Shown here: piece by piece, positions 35,707 through 45,052 of the stretch
How positions within the stretch are numbered: position 1 is the stretch's first letter
How the letters are laid out: each line of letters begins with the position of its first letter
Source: Caldimonas thermodepolymerans
GTDB lineage: Bacteria; Pseudomonadota; Gammaproteobacteria; Burkholderiales; Burkholderiaceae_C
Direction of reading: 5' to 3'
Assembly: GCF_015476235.1 (NCBI RefSeq)
Contig: NZ_CP064338.1
Span: 3,038,001 to 3,102,000, forward strand
DNA: 64,000 nt
Translations under genes and position numbers: made by a program
The notes under the pieces: generated by a model
What the model was told of the DNA's origin: nothing
The model's database searches: none
Seen by the model: the letters and a program-made list of their open reading frames with translations, nothing else

Positions 35707-38337
35707 TCAGCTTCTCGTCATCGAGGCCTTCAGCGCCTCGCCGAGCAGCGCCAGGCTGTCCTGCAGGTGCGCCTGCGTCTCGACCGACAGGCGCCGGTTG
35801 CCCGCGGCGCGGCGCAGCTGCGCCTGCAGGTGCACCGCGTTGTAGCGCAGCAGGCTCAGGGCATCGGGCGGCAGCTCGGCCGAGCCGCGCGTCAGCAGCA
35901 CGGCCACGCGCCTGAGGTGCTCGCGCTGCAGGTTGCGGCGCAGCCGGTCGATGTCGGTGCCGGCGCGCAGCTCGCTCCACACCGCGTCCTGCACCGTACG
36001 GTAGACCTCGTGCAGCGAGATCGCCTGCGCTGCGCGCTCGCCCAGGTAGTTGGGCAGGTCCAGCAGGCGGCGCGCCACGCCGCCGCTCAGCAACCGGTCC
36101 AGCGCCGCGGCCTGGGCACCGAGCACGGCGTCGGGCACGCTCACCGGCCCTTCCGTGCGGCGGTCCAGGTAGTCGGGCGGCAGGCTGCTCAGGAACTCGG
36201 GACGGAAGCGGAAGCTGTCGGTGCTGAACAGGCCGGTGGTCAGCAGCCGCAGCGCCTCGCGTTGCCGGGCCGGATCGACCGGCGTGTAGGTGCGGCGCGG
36301 GCTGGTGCCCGGCAGGTCGCGCACCTGCACCATGCCGCCCACGTACTTGCTCGCCAGCTCGGCCGCCCGGGCCACCTGGCGGAAGCCGTTCATCAGCAGG
36401 CGACGCTGCCGCATCGGGTCCTCGCCGGACGGCGGCTCGCGTTCCTGCACGCGCTGCCACAGCTCGTAGGACAGGCGCAGCCGCCGCGCCGCGTAGGCCA
36501 GCGGGTCGTCGCCGAGGTCGAAGCGGTTGGCCAGCGGGTCGATCCCCTCGAAGCCGCCGTAGCCGCCCGCATCGTGGTCGTCGGCATAGGCCAGCTCGGG
36601 CTCGACGCTGCGCGCGGCAATGCGTGCCAGCTCCTCGGCCTCGCGCCCGGGGTCGATCGGCTTGTAGGCGTATTCGATCGCCCAGTAGTCGTACGGACCG
36701 AGCGTCGCGTGGCTGTAGGCGCCCTGCGGCTCGCCGGCCAGCGCCAGGTTGAACGCGTTGTAGTCCATCACCGATCCGGAAATGCCGTGCGCGCGGGTGT
36801 AGTCGGGGTCGGCGAGGCGTTCGCGCGGCACCACGGTGGAGCCCTTGAAGTTGTGCTTCAGGCCCAGCGCGTGGCCGACCTCGTGCATCACCGTGCCCTT
36901 GATGACCTCCTGCACGAAGGTCTCCTCGGCCTCGGGTGTCGCGGCATCGAGCAGGCCGCGCACATCGAGCACGTCCAGCGCGAAGTCCAGCTCGGCGGCC
37001 ACTTCGGCCGCGTACCGGCACTGCGCGTCCTCGTGCACGGGGCGTGCCGCGCCCTGCCCGCCGGGCGTGCGCGCGCCGGCCTCCTCGGCGAAGAAGCGAC
37101 GCGAGCTGCGCGAGAACACGTCCGCGATCGCGATGTCGGCATCGAGGATCTCGCCGGTGCGCGGATCGGAGTGGTGCGGGCCGCGCGCGTAGGTCGCGTC
37201 CGCGCCCACGTACCAGCGGATCGAGGCATGCCGCGCGTCCAGCGTGTCCCAGTCGGCGTCGGCCGGCTGCTGCCGCACGACCAGCGCGTTCCTGAATCCG
37301 ATGCGCTCGAACGCCTTGTTCCACTCGAGCACCCCTGCTGCCACTGCGGCGCGGTAGCGCTCCGGGATGTTGCGGTCCAGCCAGAACACGATGGGCCGGA
37401 CCGGCTCGGACAACGGTGCGTCGGGGTCGCGTTTCTCCAGCCGCCAGCGGTTGATGTAGTGCACCCGCGGGTTGCGCCGTTCCTCGGCGGCCAGGTCGGT
37501 GTGCGCGTCGGTGAAGTGGCCCAGGCGCGGATCGGCGCGGCGCGGGCGCATCGGCTGCTCGGGCAGGCGCGCGAAGCTGTAGACGAAGCCGACGAAGAAG
37601 CTGCGCGCATCCGGCGTCGTCACGGGCGGCCGGGCAGGGCCGCTGGCGGGCAGGCGCGGCGTGGCGAAATGCAGGCGCACGGCGAGCGTGCTCATCCCGG
37701 CATGCGCCTGCGTGCGCTCGAAGAAGGAGTTGGTGCGGTCCAGGTTGTACTGCAGGCGGAACGCCGCCTCAATGCGGGTCGCATAGCCGGGCAGGTCGCC
37801 GAGCAGGAAACTGGCGTCGACCAGTACCGAGCGGCGTTCGGGGTGCTCGGTGCTCAGCACGGGGGTCGAGGCCAGCAGGCTGTCGGAGAAGGCCTGCTCC
37901 AGCGCCTCCTGCAGCGGCGCGTTGCCGTCGGCGCGGTAGCCGAGGTTGCGCGCGACCAGCTGCATCTGTTGGCCCACGCGCCGGAAGCTCGCCACCCAGC
38001 TGGCGTCCATCTGTCCCGCGTACAGGCCGCGCTCGCCGACCGAGCGCGCGACGTTGGCCGACAGCAGGAAGGGCTGCTCCAGCCGGGCGAGCGGCACCTC
38101 GATCCACACGCGCTCGTCCTTGCGCCACAGCGGGAAGAAGCCGGGCGTGACGGTCGCGCCGCGCACCACCTCGTCGAAGGGCCGCAACGCGGTCGCTCCG
38201 GGACGGGCGGCGGGGCCCTCCGGCACGGCAGCAGGCGTCGCGGCGGAGGCGGCCGCCGGGGCGACCGGATGCGTCGCGCAGCCGCCTGCGGCGAGCAGGA
38301 CTGCCAATCCGCCGCCAGCCCACCAACGCATCGACAT
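35707..38337 (-). CDS. Zinc-dependent metalloprotease lipoprotein (DUF5117/DUF4953 type)
   Basis: An 876-residue secreted protein. The N-terminus MSMRWWAGGGLAVLLAAGGC is a lipoprotein signal whose cysteine is residue 20, so it is probably attached to the outer membrane. The zinc site is VMHEVGHALGLKHN (around residue 482), followed by SVMDYNAFNLALAGEPQ with a Met-turn. The N-terminal part with FFPLWRKDERVWIEVP and YADNGN-like repeats fits DUF5117; the C-terminal part fits DUF4953. The substrate is unknown. It converges on mpl and is divergent from yqiA. The ATG at 38337 is used because it begins the signal peptide. Confidence 0.85.
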   Translation of the reverse strand: MSMRWWAGGGLAVLLAAGGCATHPVAPAAASAATPAAVPEGPAARPGATALRPFDEVVRGATVTPGFFPLWRKDERVWIEVPLARLEQPFLLSANVARSVGERGLYAGQMDASWVASFRRVGQQMQLVARNLGYRADGNAPLQEALEQAFSDSLLASTPVLSTEHPERRSVLVDASFLLGDLPGYATRIEAAFRLQYNLDRTNSFFERTQAHAGMSTLAVRLHFATPRLPASGPARPPVTTPDARSFFVGFVYSFARLPEQPMRPRRADPRLGHFTDAHTDLAAEERRNPRVHYINRWRLEKRDPDAPLSEPVRPIVFWLDRNIPERYRAAVAAGVLEWNKAFERIGFRNALVVRQQPADADWDTLDARHASIRWYVGADATYARGPHHSDPRTGEILDADIAIADVFSRSSRRFFAEEAGARTPGGQGAARPVHEDAQCRYAAEVAAELDFALDVLDVRGLLDAATPEAEETFVQEVIKGTVMHEVGHALGLKHNFKGSTVVPRERLADPDYTRAHGISGSVMDYNAFNLALAGEPQGAYSHATLGPYDYWAIEYAYKPIDPGREAEELARIAARSVEPELAYADDHDAGGYGGFEGIDPLANRFDLGDDPLAYAARRLRLSYELWQRVQEREPPSGEDPMRQRRLLMNGFRQVARAAELASKYVGGMVQVRDLPGTSPRRTYTPVDPARQREALRLLTTGLFSTDSFRFRPEFLSSLPPDYLDRRTEGPVSVPDAVLGAQAAALDRLLSGGVARRLLDLPNYLGERAAQAISLHEVYRTVQDAVWSELRAGTDIDRLRRNLQREHLRRVAVLLTRGSAELPPDALSLLRYNAVHLQAQLRRAAGNRRLSVETQAHLQDSLALLGEALKASMTRS

Positions 38338-38546
38338 GGGTGTCACTGCCTGTCCTCGTCGTCCGACCCGGGTGGCGCGCACGCGCCACGAAGCATGGAC
38401 CAGTATAGGAAGCCCCGCCGGATTTGCCTCCCCGACAACCCGGGGCTGGACGACGTGCACGCCGCCACCGTGCGCTGTGCCACGGTCCGTGACCCGGGCT
38501 AGACTGGTCGGCAGCTCCCATCGTTTCCTGCCCGAGACTTGCTGCC

Positions 38547-39137
38547 GTGACTTTCTCCCACCTGCTCTACCTCCATGGTTTCCGCTCCTCGCCGCAGTCG
38601 ATCAAGGCGCAGAAGGTCGCCGCACGGGTGGAACGGCTGCGCGTGGCGGGACGCCCGCTCACCTGGTGGTGCCCGCAGCTGCCGCCCTCGCCGGCCGAGG
38701 CGCTGGAGCAGGTGCTGCGCGGCGTGGCGGACTGGCCGGTCGAGCGCATGGGCGTGATCGGCAGCTCGCTGGGCGGCTACTACGCCACCGTGGTGGCCGA
38801 GCGGCTCGGCTGCAAGGCCGTGCTGCTCAACCCCGCCGTGGACCCCGCGCGCGACCTCGCGCGCTACATCGGCGAGATCCAGGCCTGGCACAGCAGCGAG
38901 CGCTTCTGGTTCCGCGCCGAGTACGTCGACGAGCTGCGCGCGATGCAGCCCGGGCCGCTGACGCACCCCGAGCGCTACTTCGCGGTGATCGCCAAGGGCG
39001 ACGAGGTGCTCGACTGGCGCGAGATGGCGGCCCGCTACCGCGACTGCCCGATGCGCCTGCTCGAAGGCAGCGACCACGGCCTGAGCGACTTCGACGACCA
39101 CATCGACGCGGTGTTCGACTTCCTCGACGGCCGCTGA
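38547..39137 (+). CDS. YqiA/YcfP family alpha/beta-hydrolase
   Basis: A 196-residue esterase-like protein. It starts LLYLHGFRSSPQS (oxyanion region) and has the nucleophile elbow GVIGSSLGGYYATVVAE; the acid and base lie in FAVIAKGDEVLDW and GSDHGLSDFDDH. This is the YqiA family, with weak esterase activity in vitro and unknown cellular role. The start codon is GTG at 38547; no ATG lies near the family N-terminus. TAGACT about 45 bases upstream may be a -10 box. Confidence 0.88.
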   Translation: MTFSHLLYLHGFRSSPQSIKAQKVAARVERLRVAGRPLTWWCPQLPPSPAEALEQVLRGVADWPVERMGVIGSSLGGYYATVVAERLGCKAVLLNPAVDPARDLARYIGEIQAWHSSERFWFRAEYVDELRAMQPGPLTHPERYFAVIAKGDEVLDWREMAARYRDCPMRLLEGSDHGLSDFDDHIDAVFDFLDGR

Positions 39138-39207
39138 CGCCCCACCAGCAACCCCGCGGCGCGACAGGATGCACGGGTTTCGGTCCGGGCCGGGGCCGGA
39201 GTCAGGC

Positions 39208-39220
39208 GACAATCTGCGCC
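39208..39220 (+). promoter_or_regulatory. -10-like hexamer 7 bases before the RNase II/R gene
   Basis: GACAAT at 39208-39213, seven bases, then the ATG at 39221. A GGAG lies 20 bases upstream, outside ribosome-site range. No -35 match. Confidence 0.3.
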
Positions 39221-41278
39221 ATGTTCGCCCTGTTCGAAGATGCCGGGAAGTTTTTCGCCGGCCGCGTGATGTCCGAAGCGGAGGCCTCGATCCAGGTCGA
39301 GCTCGACTCCGGCAAGCGCGTCAAGGTCAAGTCCGCCAACGTGCTGCTGAAGTTCGAGCAGCCGCAACCCGCCGAACTGCTCGCCCAGGCCCAGGTGCAG
39401 GCCGAGGAGATCGACCTCGACCTCGCCTGGGAATTCGCCCCGGCCGAGGAGTTCGGCTTCGCCGACATCGCGCGCGACTATTTCAACGAGAAGGCCTCGC
39501 CGGTGCAGCAGGCCGCCGCACTGCTGCGCCTGTTCGGCGCGCCGCACTACTTCCGCCGCGTCGGCAAGGGCCGCTTCAGGAAGGCGCCCGAAGAAGCGGT
39601 CAAGGCCGCCCTGCTCGGCATCGAGCGCAAGAAGCAGCAGCAGGCCCAGATCGGCGCCTGGGCGGCCGAGCTGGTCGAAGGCCGTTGCCCGCAGCCGATC
39701 CGTGACCAGCTCTACCGCATCCTGTTCAAGCCGGACAAGAACGGCCTGGAATACAAGGCCGTCGTCGAGGCCAGCAAGCGCGCGCACGTCGCGCCGCTGG
39801 AGCTGCTGCAGCGCGCCGGCGCGATCGACAGCCCGTACCAGTTCCACTGGCGGCGCTTCCTGTTCGAGCACTTCCCCAAGGGCTACGGCTTCCCCCCGCT
39901 GGAACTGCCCCAGGTGAGCGAGGAGCTGCCGGTGGCGCCGGTGCAGGCGTTCAGCGTCGACGATTCCTCCACCACCGAGATCGACGATGCGCTGTCCGTG
40001 CAGGGCCTGGGCACCGGCACCGTGGTGCTGGGCATCCACATCGCCGCGCCGGGCCTGGCGATCACGCCCGGCTCGCCGATGGACCAGGTGGCGCGCAGCC
40101 GCTACTCGACGGTCTACATGCCGGGCTACAAGATCACCATGCTGCCCGACGAGATGGTGCAGGCCTACACGCTGGTCGAGGGCCGCGCCTGCCCGGCGGT
40201 GTCGCTGTACGTGACGCTGGACGAGGCCACGCTGGAGATCCGGGGCAGCGAGACGCGCGTCGAGCGGGTGCCGATCGCGGCCAACCTGCGCCACGACCAG
40301 CTCGACGACGTGATCACCGAGGCCTCGCTGACCGGCCAGGCACCGGCCGACTACCCGTTCCACGCCGAACTGGCCTTCGTGTTCCGCTTCGCCAGGCACT
40401 TCAAGGCGCAGCGCGAGGTGGTGCGCGGCAAGCCGGAGAACTTCACCCGCCCCGACTACACCTTCCGGTTGGAAGGCAACGGCGACCAGGAGCCCACCGG
40501 CCAGGAGACCGTGCACATCACCACGCGCAAGCGCGGCGCGCCGCTGGACCTGATGGTGGCCGAGGCGATGATCCTCGCCAACAGCCTGTGGGGTGGCTGG
40601 CTCGCCGAGCTGGGCGTGCCCGGCATCTACCGCAGCCAGGCGAGCCTGCTGCCCGGCGTGAAGGTGCGCATGAGCACCAAGCCGCTGCCGCACGCGGGCA
40701 TGGGCGTGAAGCAGTACACCTGGGCCACCTCGCCGCTGCGCCGCTACGTGGACCTGGTCAACCAGTGGCAGATCATCGCCTGCGCCCGCCACGGCCGCAC
40801 CGCCGCACTGGCCGCGCCGTTCAAGCCCAAGGATGCCGAACTGTTCTCGATCATCTCCGGGTTCGACGCGGCCTACTCGGCCTACAACGAGTTCCAGTCG
40901 GGCATCGAGCGCTACTGGACGCTGCGCTACCTGGAACAGAACGGCATCACCGAACTGGTCGCCGCGGTGCTGAAGGACGGCCTGGTGCGCGCCGAGACGC
41001 TGCCGCTCGTGCTGCGCGCGGTCGGCGCGGAGAACCTGGCGCGCGGCGTGCGGGTGCGCGTGCGCGTCACCTCGGTCGACGAGCTGACGCTGGACGTGCA
41101 TGCCAGCGTGATCGAGCGGCTGGACGAGGCGCCTGCGGCCGACATGATCGCCGAGGACGAAGCCGAGCTCGAGGAGGAGGCCGGCGCCGCGGCCGGCCCG
41201 CTGTCGCTGGCCATCGACGTGAACGACGAGGCGGGGCCGGACGAAGGCGACAATACAGCCTCAGCCCCTGCCGCCTGA
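39221..41278 (+). CDS. rnb: RNase II/R family exoribonuclease
   Basis: A 685-residue 3'-to-5' exoribonuclease, shorter than RNase R. The catalytic RNB domain has FSVDDSSTTEIDDALSV with the magnesium aspartates, followed by GIHIAAPGLAI, RSRYSTVYMPGYKITMLP and the late block MSTKPLPHAGMGVKQYTWATSPLRRYVDL. A reduced S1-like strand region (VRVRVRVTSVDELTLDVHASV) and an acidic tail close the protein. The N-terminal cold-shock domains of RNase R are missing or unlike the family. It is followed 13 bases later by tonB. Confidence 0.9.
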   Translation: MFALFEDAGKFFAGRVMSEAEASIQVELDSGKRVKVKSANVLLKFEQPQPAELLAQAQVQAEEIDLDLAWEFAPAEEFGFADIARDYFNEKASPVQQAAALLRLFGAPHYFRRVGKGRFRKAPEEAVKAALLGIERKKQQQAQIGAWAAELVEGRCPQPIRDQLYRILFKPDKNGLEYKAVVEASKRAHVAPLELLQRAGAIDSPYQFHWRRFLFEHFPKGYGFPPLELPQVSEELPVAPVQAFSVDDSSTTEIDDALSVQGLGTGTVVLGIHIAAPGLAITPGSPMDQVARSRYSTVYMPGYKITMLPDEMVQAYTLVEGRACPAVSLYVTLDEATLEIRGSETRVERVPIAANLRHDQLDDVITEASLTGQAPADYPFHAELAFVFRFARHFKAQREVVRGKPENFTRPDYTFRLEGNGDQEPTGQETVHITTRKRGAPLDLMVAEAMILANSLWGGWLAELGVPGIYRSQASLLPGVKVRMSTKPLPHAGMGVKQYTWATSPLRRYVDLVNQWQIIACARHGRTAALAAPFKPKDAELFSIISGFDAAYSAYNEFQSGIERYWTLRYLEQNGITELVAAVLKDGLVRAETLPLVLRAVGAENLARGVRVRVRVTSVDELTLDVHASVIERLDEAPAADMIAEDEAELEEEAGAAAGPLSLAIDVNDEAGPDEGDNTASAPAA

Positions 41279-41291
41279 ACCGCTGCCACGC

Positions 41292-42143
41292 ATGCTGAAG
41301 AAGCTCATCACCCTGCAGATCGCACTGGCCATCTCGCTCGCCGTGCATGCGGTCCTGCTGACCGTGCGCTTTGTCGACCCGGAGGGCTTCAACCGCATGT
41401 TCGAGGACACCCCGCTGGAGGTGATCCTGGTCAACGCCCGCTCCACCGAGGCGCCCGTGAAGGCCCAGGCGATCGCGCAGACCACGCTGGCCGGCGGCGG
41501 CGACGCCGAGAAGGGCCGCGCCACCTCGCCACTGCCGCCTTCGCCGACGGTCGCGCTGGGCGACTCGATGGAGGAAAGCCGCAAGCAGATCGAGATGCTG
41601 CTCGAGCAGCAGACCCGCCTGCTCACCCAGGTCAAGAAGGAGCTGGCCGCGCTGCCGGCCCCGGACCCGCGGCGCGACCGCGGCTCGCCCGAGGAACAGG
41701 CGCAGGAAGAACGCCGTCGCCAGCTGCTGCGCATGCTGGCCGAGATCGAGAAGCGCATCAACGAGGAGAACTCGCGGCCGAAGCGGCGCTTCATCAGCCC
41801 GGCCACCCGCGAGGCGGTCTACGCGATCTACTACGACCAGTTGCGCCGCAAGATCGAGGAACGCGGCACGCGCAACTTCCCCGAGCACCAGGGCCGCAAG
41901 CTCTACGGGGAACTGACCATGGTCGTGACCGTCGACGCCCAGGGCCACGTGGTCGACACCGAGATCGTCGAGTCGTCGCGCTCGCGCGTGCTGGACCGCC
42001 AGGCGATCGCGATCGTGCACGCGGCCAGCCCGTTCGGCCCCTTCTCGCCGGCGATGCGCGCCAAGGCCGACCAGATCGTGGTGGTGTCGCGCTTCAAGTT
42101 CACCCGCGACGACGCCCTCGAAACCACGCTGACCACCCACTGA
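41292..42143 (+). CDS. Energy transducer TonB family protein
   Basis: A 283-residue periplasm-spanning protein. One N-terminal membrane helix (about 5-25) is followed by a long charged and coiled-coil-like stretch (MEESRKQIEMLLEQQTRLL, RRRQLLRMLAEIEKRINEE). The C-terminal TonB domain has LYGELTMVVTVDAQGHVVDTEI and ending SRFKFTRDD. It has little of the Pro-rich spacer of classical TonB. No exbB/exbD or receptor lies nearby, so the partner is unknown. It precedes aroE by 23 bases. Confidence 0.82.
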   Translation: MLKKLITLQIALAISLAVHAVLLTVRFVDPEGFNRMFEDTPLEVILVNARSTEAPVKAQAIAQTTLAGGGDAEKGRATSPLPPSPTVALGDSMEESRKQIEMLLEQQTRLLTQVKKELAALPAPDPRRDRGSPEEQAQEERRRQLLRMLAEIEKRINEENSRPKRRFISPATREAVYAIYYDQLRRKIEERGTRNFPEHQGRKLYGELTMVVTVDAQGHVVDTEIVESSRSRVLDRQAIAIVHAASPFGPFSPAMRAKADQIVVVSRFKFTRDDALETTLTTH

Positions 42144-42166
42144 ACCGACTTCACCTCCGCTCCTGC

Positions 42167-43006
42167 ATGGATCGCTACGCCGTCGCCGGCAACCCGGTCG
42201 AACACAGCAAGTCCCCGGTCATCCACGCCCGCTTCGCCGCGCAGACCGGCGAGCCGGTCGAGTACACCCGCCTGCTGGTGCCGCTCGACGCCATCGCGCC
42301 GACGCTGCGCGCCTTCGCCGACGGCGGCGCGAAGGGCTGCAACGTCACCGTGCCGTTCAAGTTCGAGGCCTACGCGATGGCGACACGCACCAGCGAGCGC
42401 GCCGCGCTGGCCCGGGCGGCCAACACGCTGCGCTTCGACGCCGAAGGCTGGTACGCCGACAACACCGACGGCGCCGGCTTGGTGGCCGACGTGCAGGCCA
42501 ACGCCGGCTTCGCGATCGCCGGCCGCCAGGTGCTGCTGGTCGGCGCCGGCGGGGCCGCGGCCGGTGTGCTGGGCCCGCTGCTGCAGCAGCGCCCGCGCCG
42601 CCTGGTGGTCGCCAACCGCACGCCCGGCAAGGCACAGCAGCTGGTGGACAGCCACGCCGCCTTGGCGCGGCAGTGCGACGTGGAGCTGCAGGCCGCCACG
42701 CTGGAGGGCTGCGGCACCGGGTTCGACCTGGTGCTCAACGCCACCGCCGCCAGCCTGCACGGCGGCGGCGTGCCGGTGGCCGGCGCAGTGCTGGCGCGCG
42801 GCGCGCTGGCCTACGACATGATGTACGGCCCGGCGGCGGCCGGCTTCCTGGCCTGGGCGCGCGAGCACGGTGCGACCGGCCGCGACGGCCTGGGCATGCT
42901 GGTCGAGCAGGCCGCCGAGTCCTTCTTCGTCTGGCGCGGGGTGCGCCCGGCCACCGCCCCGGTGCTGGCCGAGCTGCGCGCCCAGGCCGACGCGGCGGGC
43001 CGATGA
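42167..43006 (+). CDS. aroE: Shikimate dehydrogenase
   Basis: NADPH enzyme that reduces 3-dehydroshikimate to shikimate. The 279-residue product has the substrate motif YAVAGNPVEHSKSPVIHARFA at the N-terminus, GCNVTVPFKFEAY with the catalytic lysine, NTDGAGLVADV, and the cofactor fold VLLVGAGGAAAGVL. Its stop overlaps the mtgA ATG (ATGA at 43003-43006). aroQ of the same pathway lies 2 kb downstream. Confidence 0.96.
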   Translation: MDRYAVAGNPVEHSKSPVIHARFAAQTGEPVEYTRLLVPLDAIAPTLRAFADGGAKGCNVTVPFKFEAYAMATRTSERAALARAANTLRFDAEGWYADNTDGAGLVADVQANAGFAIAGRQVLLVGAGGAAAGVLGPLLQQRPRRLVVANRTPGKAQQLVDSHAALARQCDVELQAATLEGCGTGFDLVLNATAASLHGGGVPVAGAVLARGALAYDMMYGPAAAGFLAWAREHGATGRDGLGMLVEQAAESFFVWRGVRPATAPVLAELRAQADAAGR

Positions 43007-43734
43007 TGCGACGCGTGCTGGCGGCGGCGGGACGGCTGCTGGCGCTGTGCCTGCTGGCCGGCATGTCGCTGCAGCTGTACTTCCTGCTGCGCATCGCGCT
43101 GATGGCGGTGGTCGACCCGCAGTCGACCACCTTCCAGCGCGCCGAGATCGCGCGCATCCTGACCGAAAAGGGCGAACTGCCCTGGCGCCAGACCTGGCGC
43201 GACTACGACCAGATCTCCGACCACCTCAAGCGCGCGGTGATCGCCTCCGAGGACGCCGGCTTCACCGAACATGACGGCGTCGACTGGGATGCGATCGAGC
43301 GCGCCTGGGAGCGCAACCAGCGCGCCCAGGAACTGGCCGCGCGGCGCGGCCAGGCCCGCCCGGCGAAGATCGTCGGCGGCTCGACGATCACCCAGCAGCT
43401 GGCCAAGAACCTGTTCCTCTCCGGCGAGCGCAGTTTCCTGCGCAAGGGGCAGGAGTTCGTCATCACTTTCATGCTGGAGGCCGTGCTCGACAAGCGGCGC
43501 ATCCTGGAGATCTACCTGAACCACGTCGAATGGGGCGACGGCGTGTTCGGCGCCGAGGCGGCCGCGCAGCACTATTTCCGCACCGGCGCCGACCGGCTCA
43601 CGCCGCAGCAGGCGGCCCGGCTGGCGGTGATGCTGCCCGCCCCCAAGCGCTACGAGCAACGCCCCGGCTCGGCCTACCTGCTCGGGCGGGCCGCCACGAT
43701 CCGGGCCCGCATGGGCGCGGTGCAGCTGCCGTAA
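43003..43734 (+). CDS. mtgA: Monofunctional biosynthetic peptidoglycan transglycosylase
   Basis: Inner-membrane glycosyltransferase that polymerises lipid II into glycan strands. The 243-residue product has one N-terminal helix (about 7-31), then the GT51 motifs VIASEDAGFTEHDGVDW with the catalytic Glu, IVGGSTITQQLAKNLFLSGERS, RKGQEFVITFMLE and KRRILEIYLNHVEWGDGVFG. It is translationally coupled to aroE and followed by a TACAAT (-10-like) at 43781 before the next gene. Confidence 0.96.
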   Translation: MMRRVLAAAGRLLALCLLAGMSLQLYFLLRIALMAVVDPQSTTFQRAEIARILTEKGELPWRQTWRDYDQISDHLKRAVIASEDAGFTEHDGVDWDAIERAWERNQRAQELAARRGQARPAKIVGGSTITQQLAKNLFLSGERSFLRKGQEFVITFMLEAVLDKRRILEIYLNHVEWGDGVFGAEAAAQHYFRTGADRLTPQQAARLAVMLPAPKRYEQRPGSAYLLGRAATIRARMGAVQLP

Positions 43735-43821
43735 CCCCGCGCCGAGCAGGTGGGTCGGCCGGGTCCGCCGCGCCGCCTCCTACAATGCCCCGTGCCGCAT
43801 TTGCCCCGTCCGTGATCCGCC

Positions 43822-44430
43822 ATGTCCGCCCCCCTGTCCCCCCTGGCCGCCGAAATCGCCGCCACCGCCGCCCGGCTGATCGTCGAGGAGGGCATGGAGT
43901 ACGGTCCGGCCAAGCGCAAGGCCGCCAAGCTGCTCGCCAAGCGCACGCTGGCGCCGGTGGACCTACCCGACAATGACGCGGTCGAGGCGGAAGTGCGTGC
44001 CTACATCGACATCTTCTGCGCCGACACCCAGCCGGCCGAGCTGGCCGCCCTGCGGGCCGTCGCGCTGCGCTGGATGGAGCGGCTGGCCGAGTTCCGCCCG
44101 CACCTGACCGGCGCGGTGTGGAACGGCACCGCCACCCGGCTCAACGACGTGTGGATCAACCTGTTCTGCGACGACTCCAAGTCCGCCGAGATCCGCCTGA
44201 TCGACCGGCGCGTGGACTACGACGTCGGCACCGTCCAGGGCTTCCGCGGGGCGCCGGTGGACGTGCTGACGCTGACCGACCGCAGCCCGGAGCTGGGCCA
44301 GCCCGTCTCCGTGCACCTGGTGATCTACGACCATGACGACCTGCGCGGTGCGCTCAAGCCGGACGCACGCGGGCGCACCGAACGAGGCAGCCTGGACGCC
44401 GTGCGCGCGCTGCTGGAGGGCACGCCATGA
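43822..44430 (+). CDS. Conserved hypothetical protein with a nucleotidyltransferase-like motif
   Basis: A 202-residue cytoplasmic protein that I cannot assign to a named family. The N-terminal half is helical. The middle reads NGTATRLNDVWINLFCDDSK, which resembles the G-T-A-T-x3-D-x-D strand of minimal nucleotidyltransferases, but the second acidic residue is Trp. A further acidic block is LVIYDHDDLRGAL. The TlpA-like gene overlaps its stop by four bases. Its position between mtgA and a periplasmic thioredoxin gives no strong hint. Confidence 0.75.
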   Translation: MSAPLSPLAAEIAATAARLIVEEGMEYGPAKRKAAKLLAKRTLAPVDLPDNDAVEAEVRAYIDIFCADTQPAELAALRAVALRWMERLAEFRPHLTGAVWNGTATRLNDVWINLFCDDSKSAEIRLIDRRVDYDVGTVQGFRGAPVDVLTLTDRSPELGQPVSVHLVIYDHDDLRGALKPDARGRTERGSLDAVRALLEGTP

Positions 44431-44954
44431 ACCGCCGTCAATGGGCCGTGGCCGCCGTGGCCGGCCTGGCTGCCGCCGCGGGCGGCGCCGGGCTGGCCTG
44501 GTGGCGCCGGCCGGCACCGGCTGACGCGGCCGACACTGCCGCGCTGTGGTCGCTGCGCTTCGACACCCCGGACGGGCGGACGCTGGAGATGCAGGCGCTG
44601 CGCGGCCGGCCGCTGGTCGTGAACTTCTGGGCGACCTGGTGTGCCCCCTGCGTGCGCGAGATGCCCGAGCTGGATCGCTTCCACCAACGCTTCGGGCCGC
44701 AGGGCTGGCAGGTGGTCGGCATCGCGATCGACCAGCAAGCCCCAGTGCAGGAGTTCCTGCGCAAGGTGCCGGTGGCGTTCCCGATCGCGTTGGGAGGCTA
44801 CGCCGGCATGGAGCTGGTGCGCGCGCTCGGCAACCCGCAGGGCGGGCTGCCGTTCACCGTCGTGCTGGGACGCGACGGTACGGTGCGGCACCGCAAGCTG
44901 GGCGAAACCAGTTTTGCCGAGCTGTCCGGCTGGGCAGATGCAACAACTATGTGA
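44427..44954 (+). CDS. TlpA family thiol-disulfide reductase
   Basis: Periplasmic thioredoxin-fold protein of 175 residues. The N-terminus MNRRQWAVAAVAGLAAAAGG is a signal with a twin-arginine-like start. The active site is NFWATWCAPCVREMPELDRF, and the cis-Pro region reads GLPFTVVLGRDG. Likely tasks are reducing apocytochrome c or assembly disulfides; the partner is not encoded here. Translation is coupled to the preceding gene (ATGA). Confidence 0.9.
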   Translation: MNRRQWAVAAVAGLAAAAGGAGLAWWRRPAPADAADTAALWSLRFDTPDGRTLEMQALRGRPLVVNFWATWCAPCVREMPELDRFHQRFGPQGWQVVGIAIDQQAPVQEFLRKVPVAFPIALGGYAGMELVRALGNPQGGLPFTVVLGRDGTVRHRKLGETSFAELSGWADATTM

Positions 44955-44980
44955 CCGGCGCGGTCTGTGAAAACAATTTC

Positions 44981-45010
44981 TCGACATTTGCGCCGATTTG
45001 CGCGTAAAGT
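44981..45010 (+). promoter_or_regulatory. Weak candidate promoter for aroQ
   Basis: TCGACA (44981-44986), 18-base spacer, TAAAGT (45005-45010) in the 98-base gap before aroQ, the most AT-rich part of this neighbourhood. Confidence 0.3.
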
Positions 45011-45052
45011 CACGGCTTCTTTACTGACGGCCGTCCCGACGACCCGCCGCTG

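Noticed and set aside
44981-45010. aroQ promoter as a firm call
   Set aside because: The hexamers are poor and the spacer is 18 bases; it is listed only as weak.
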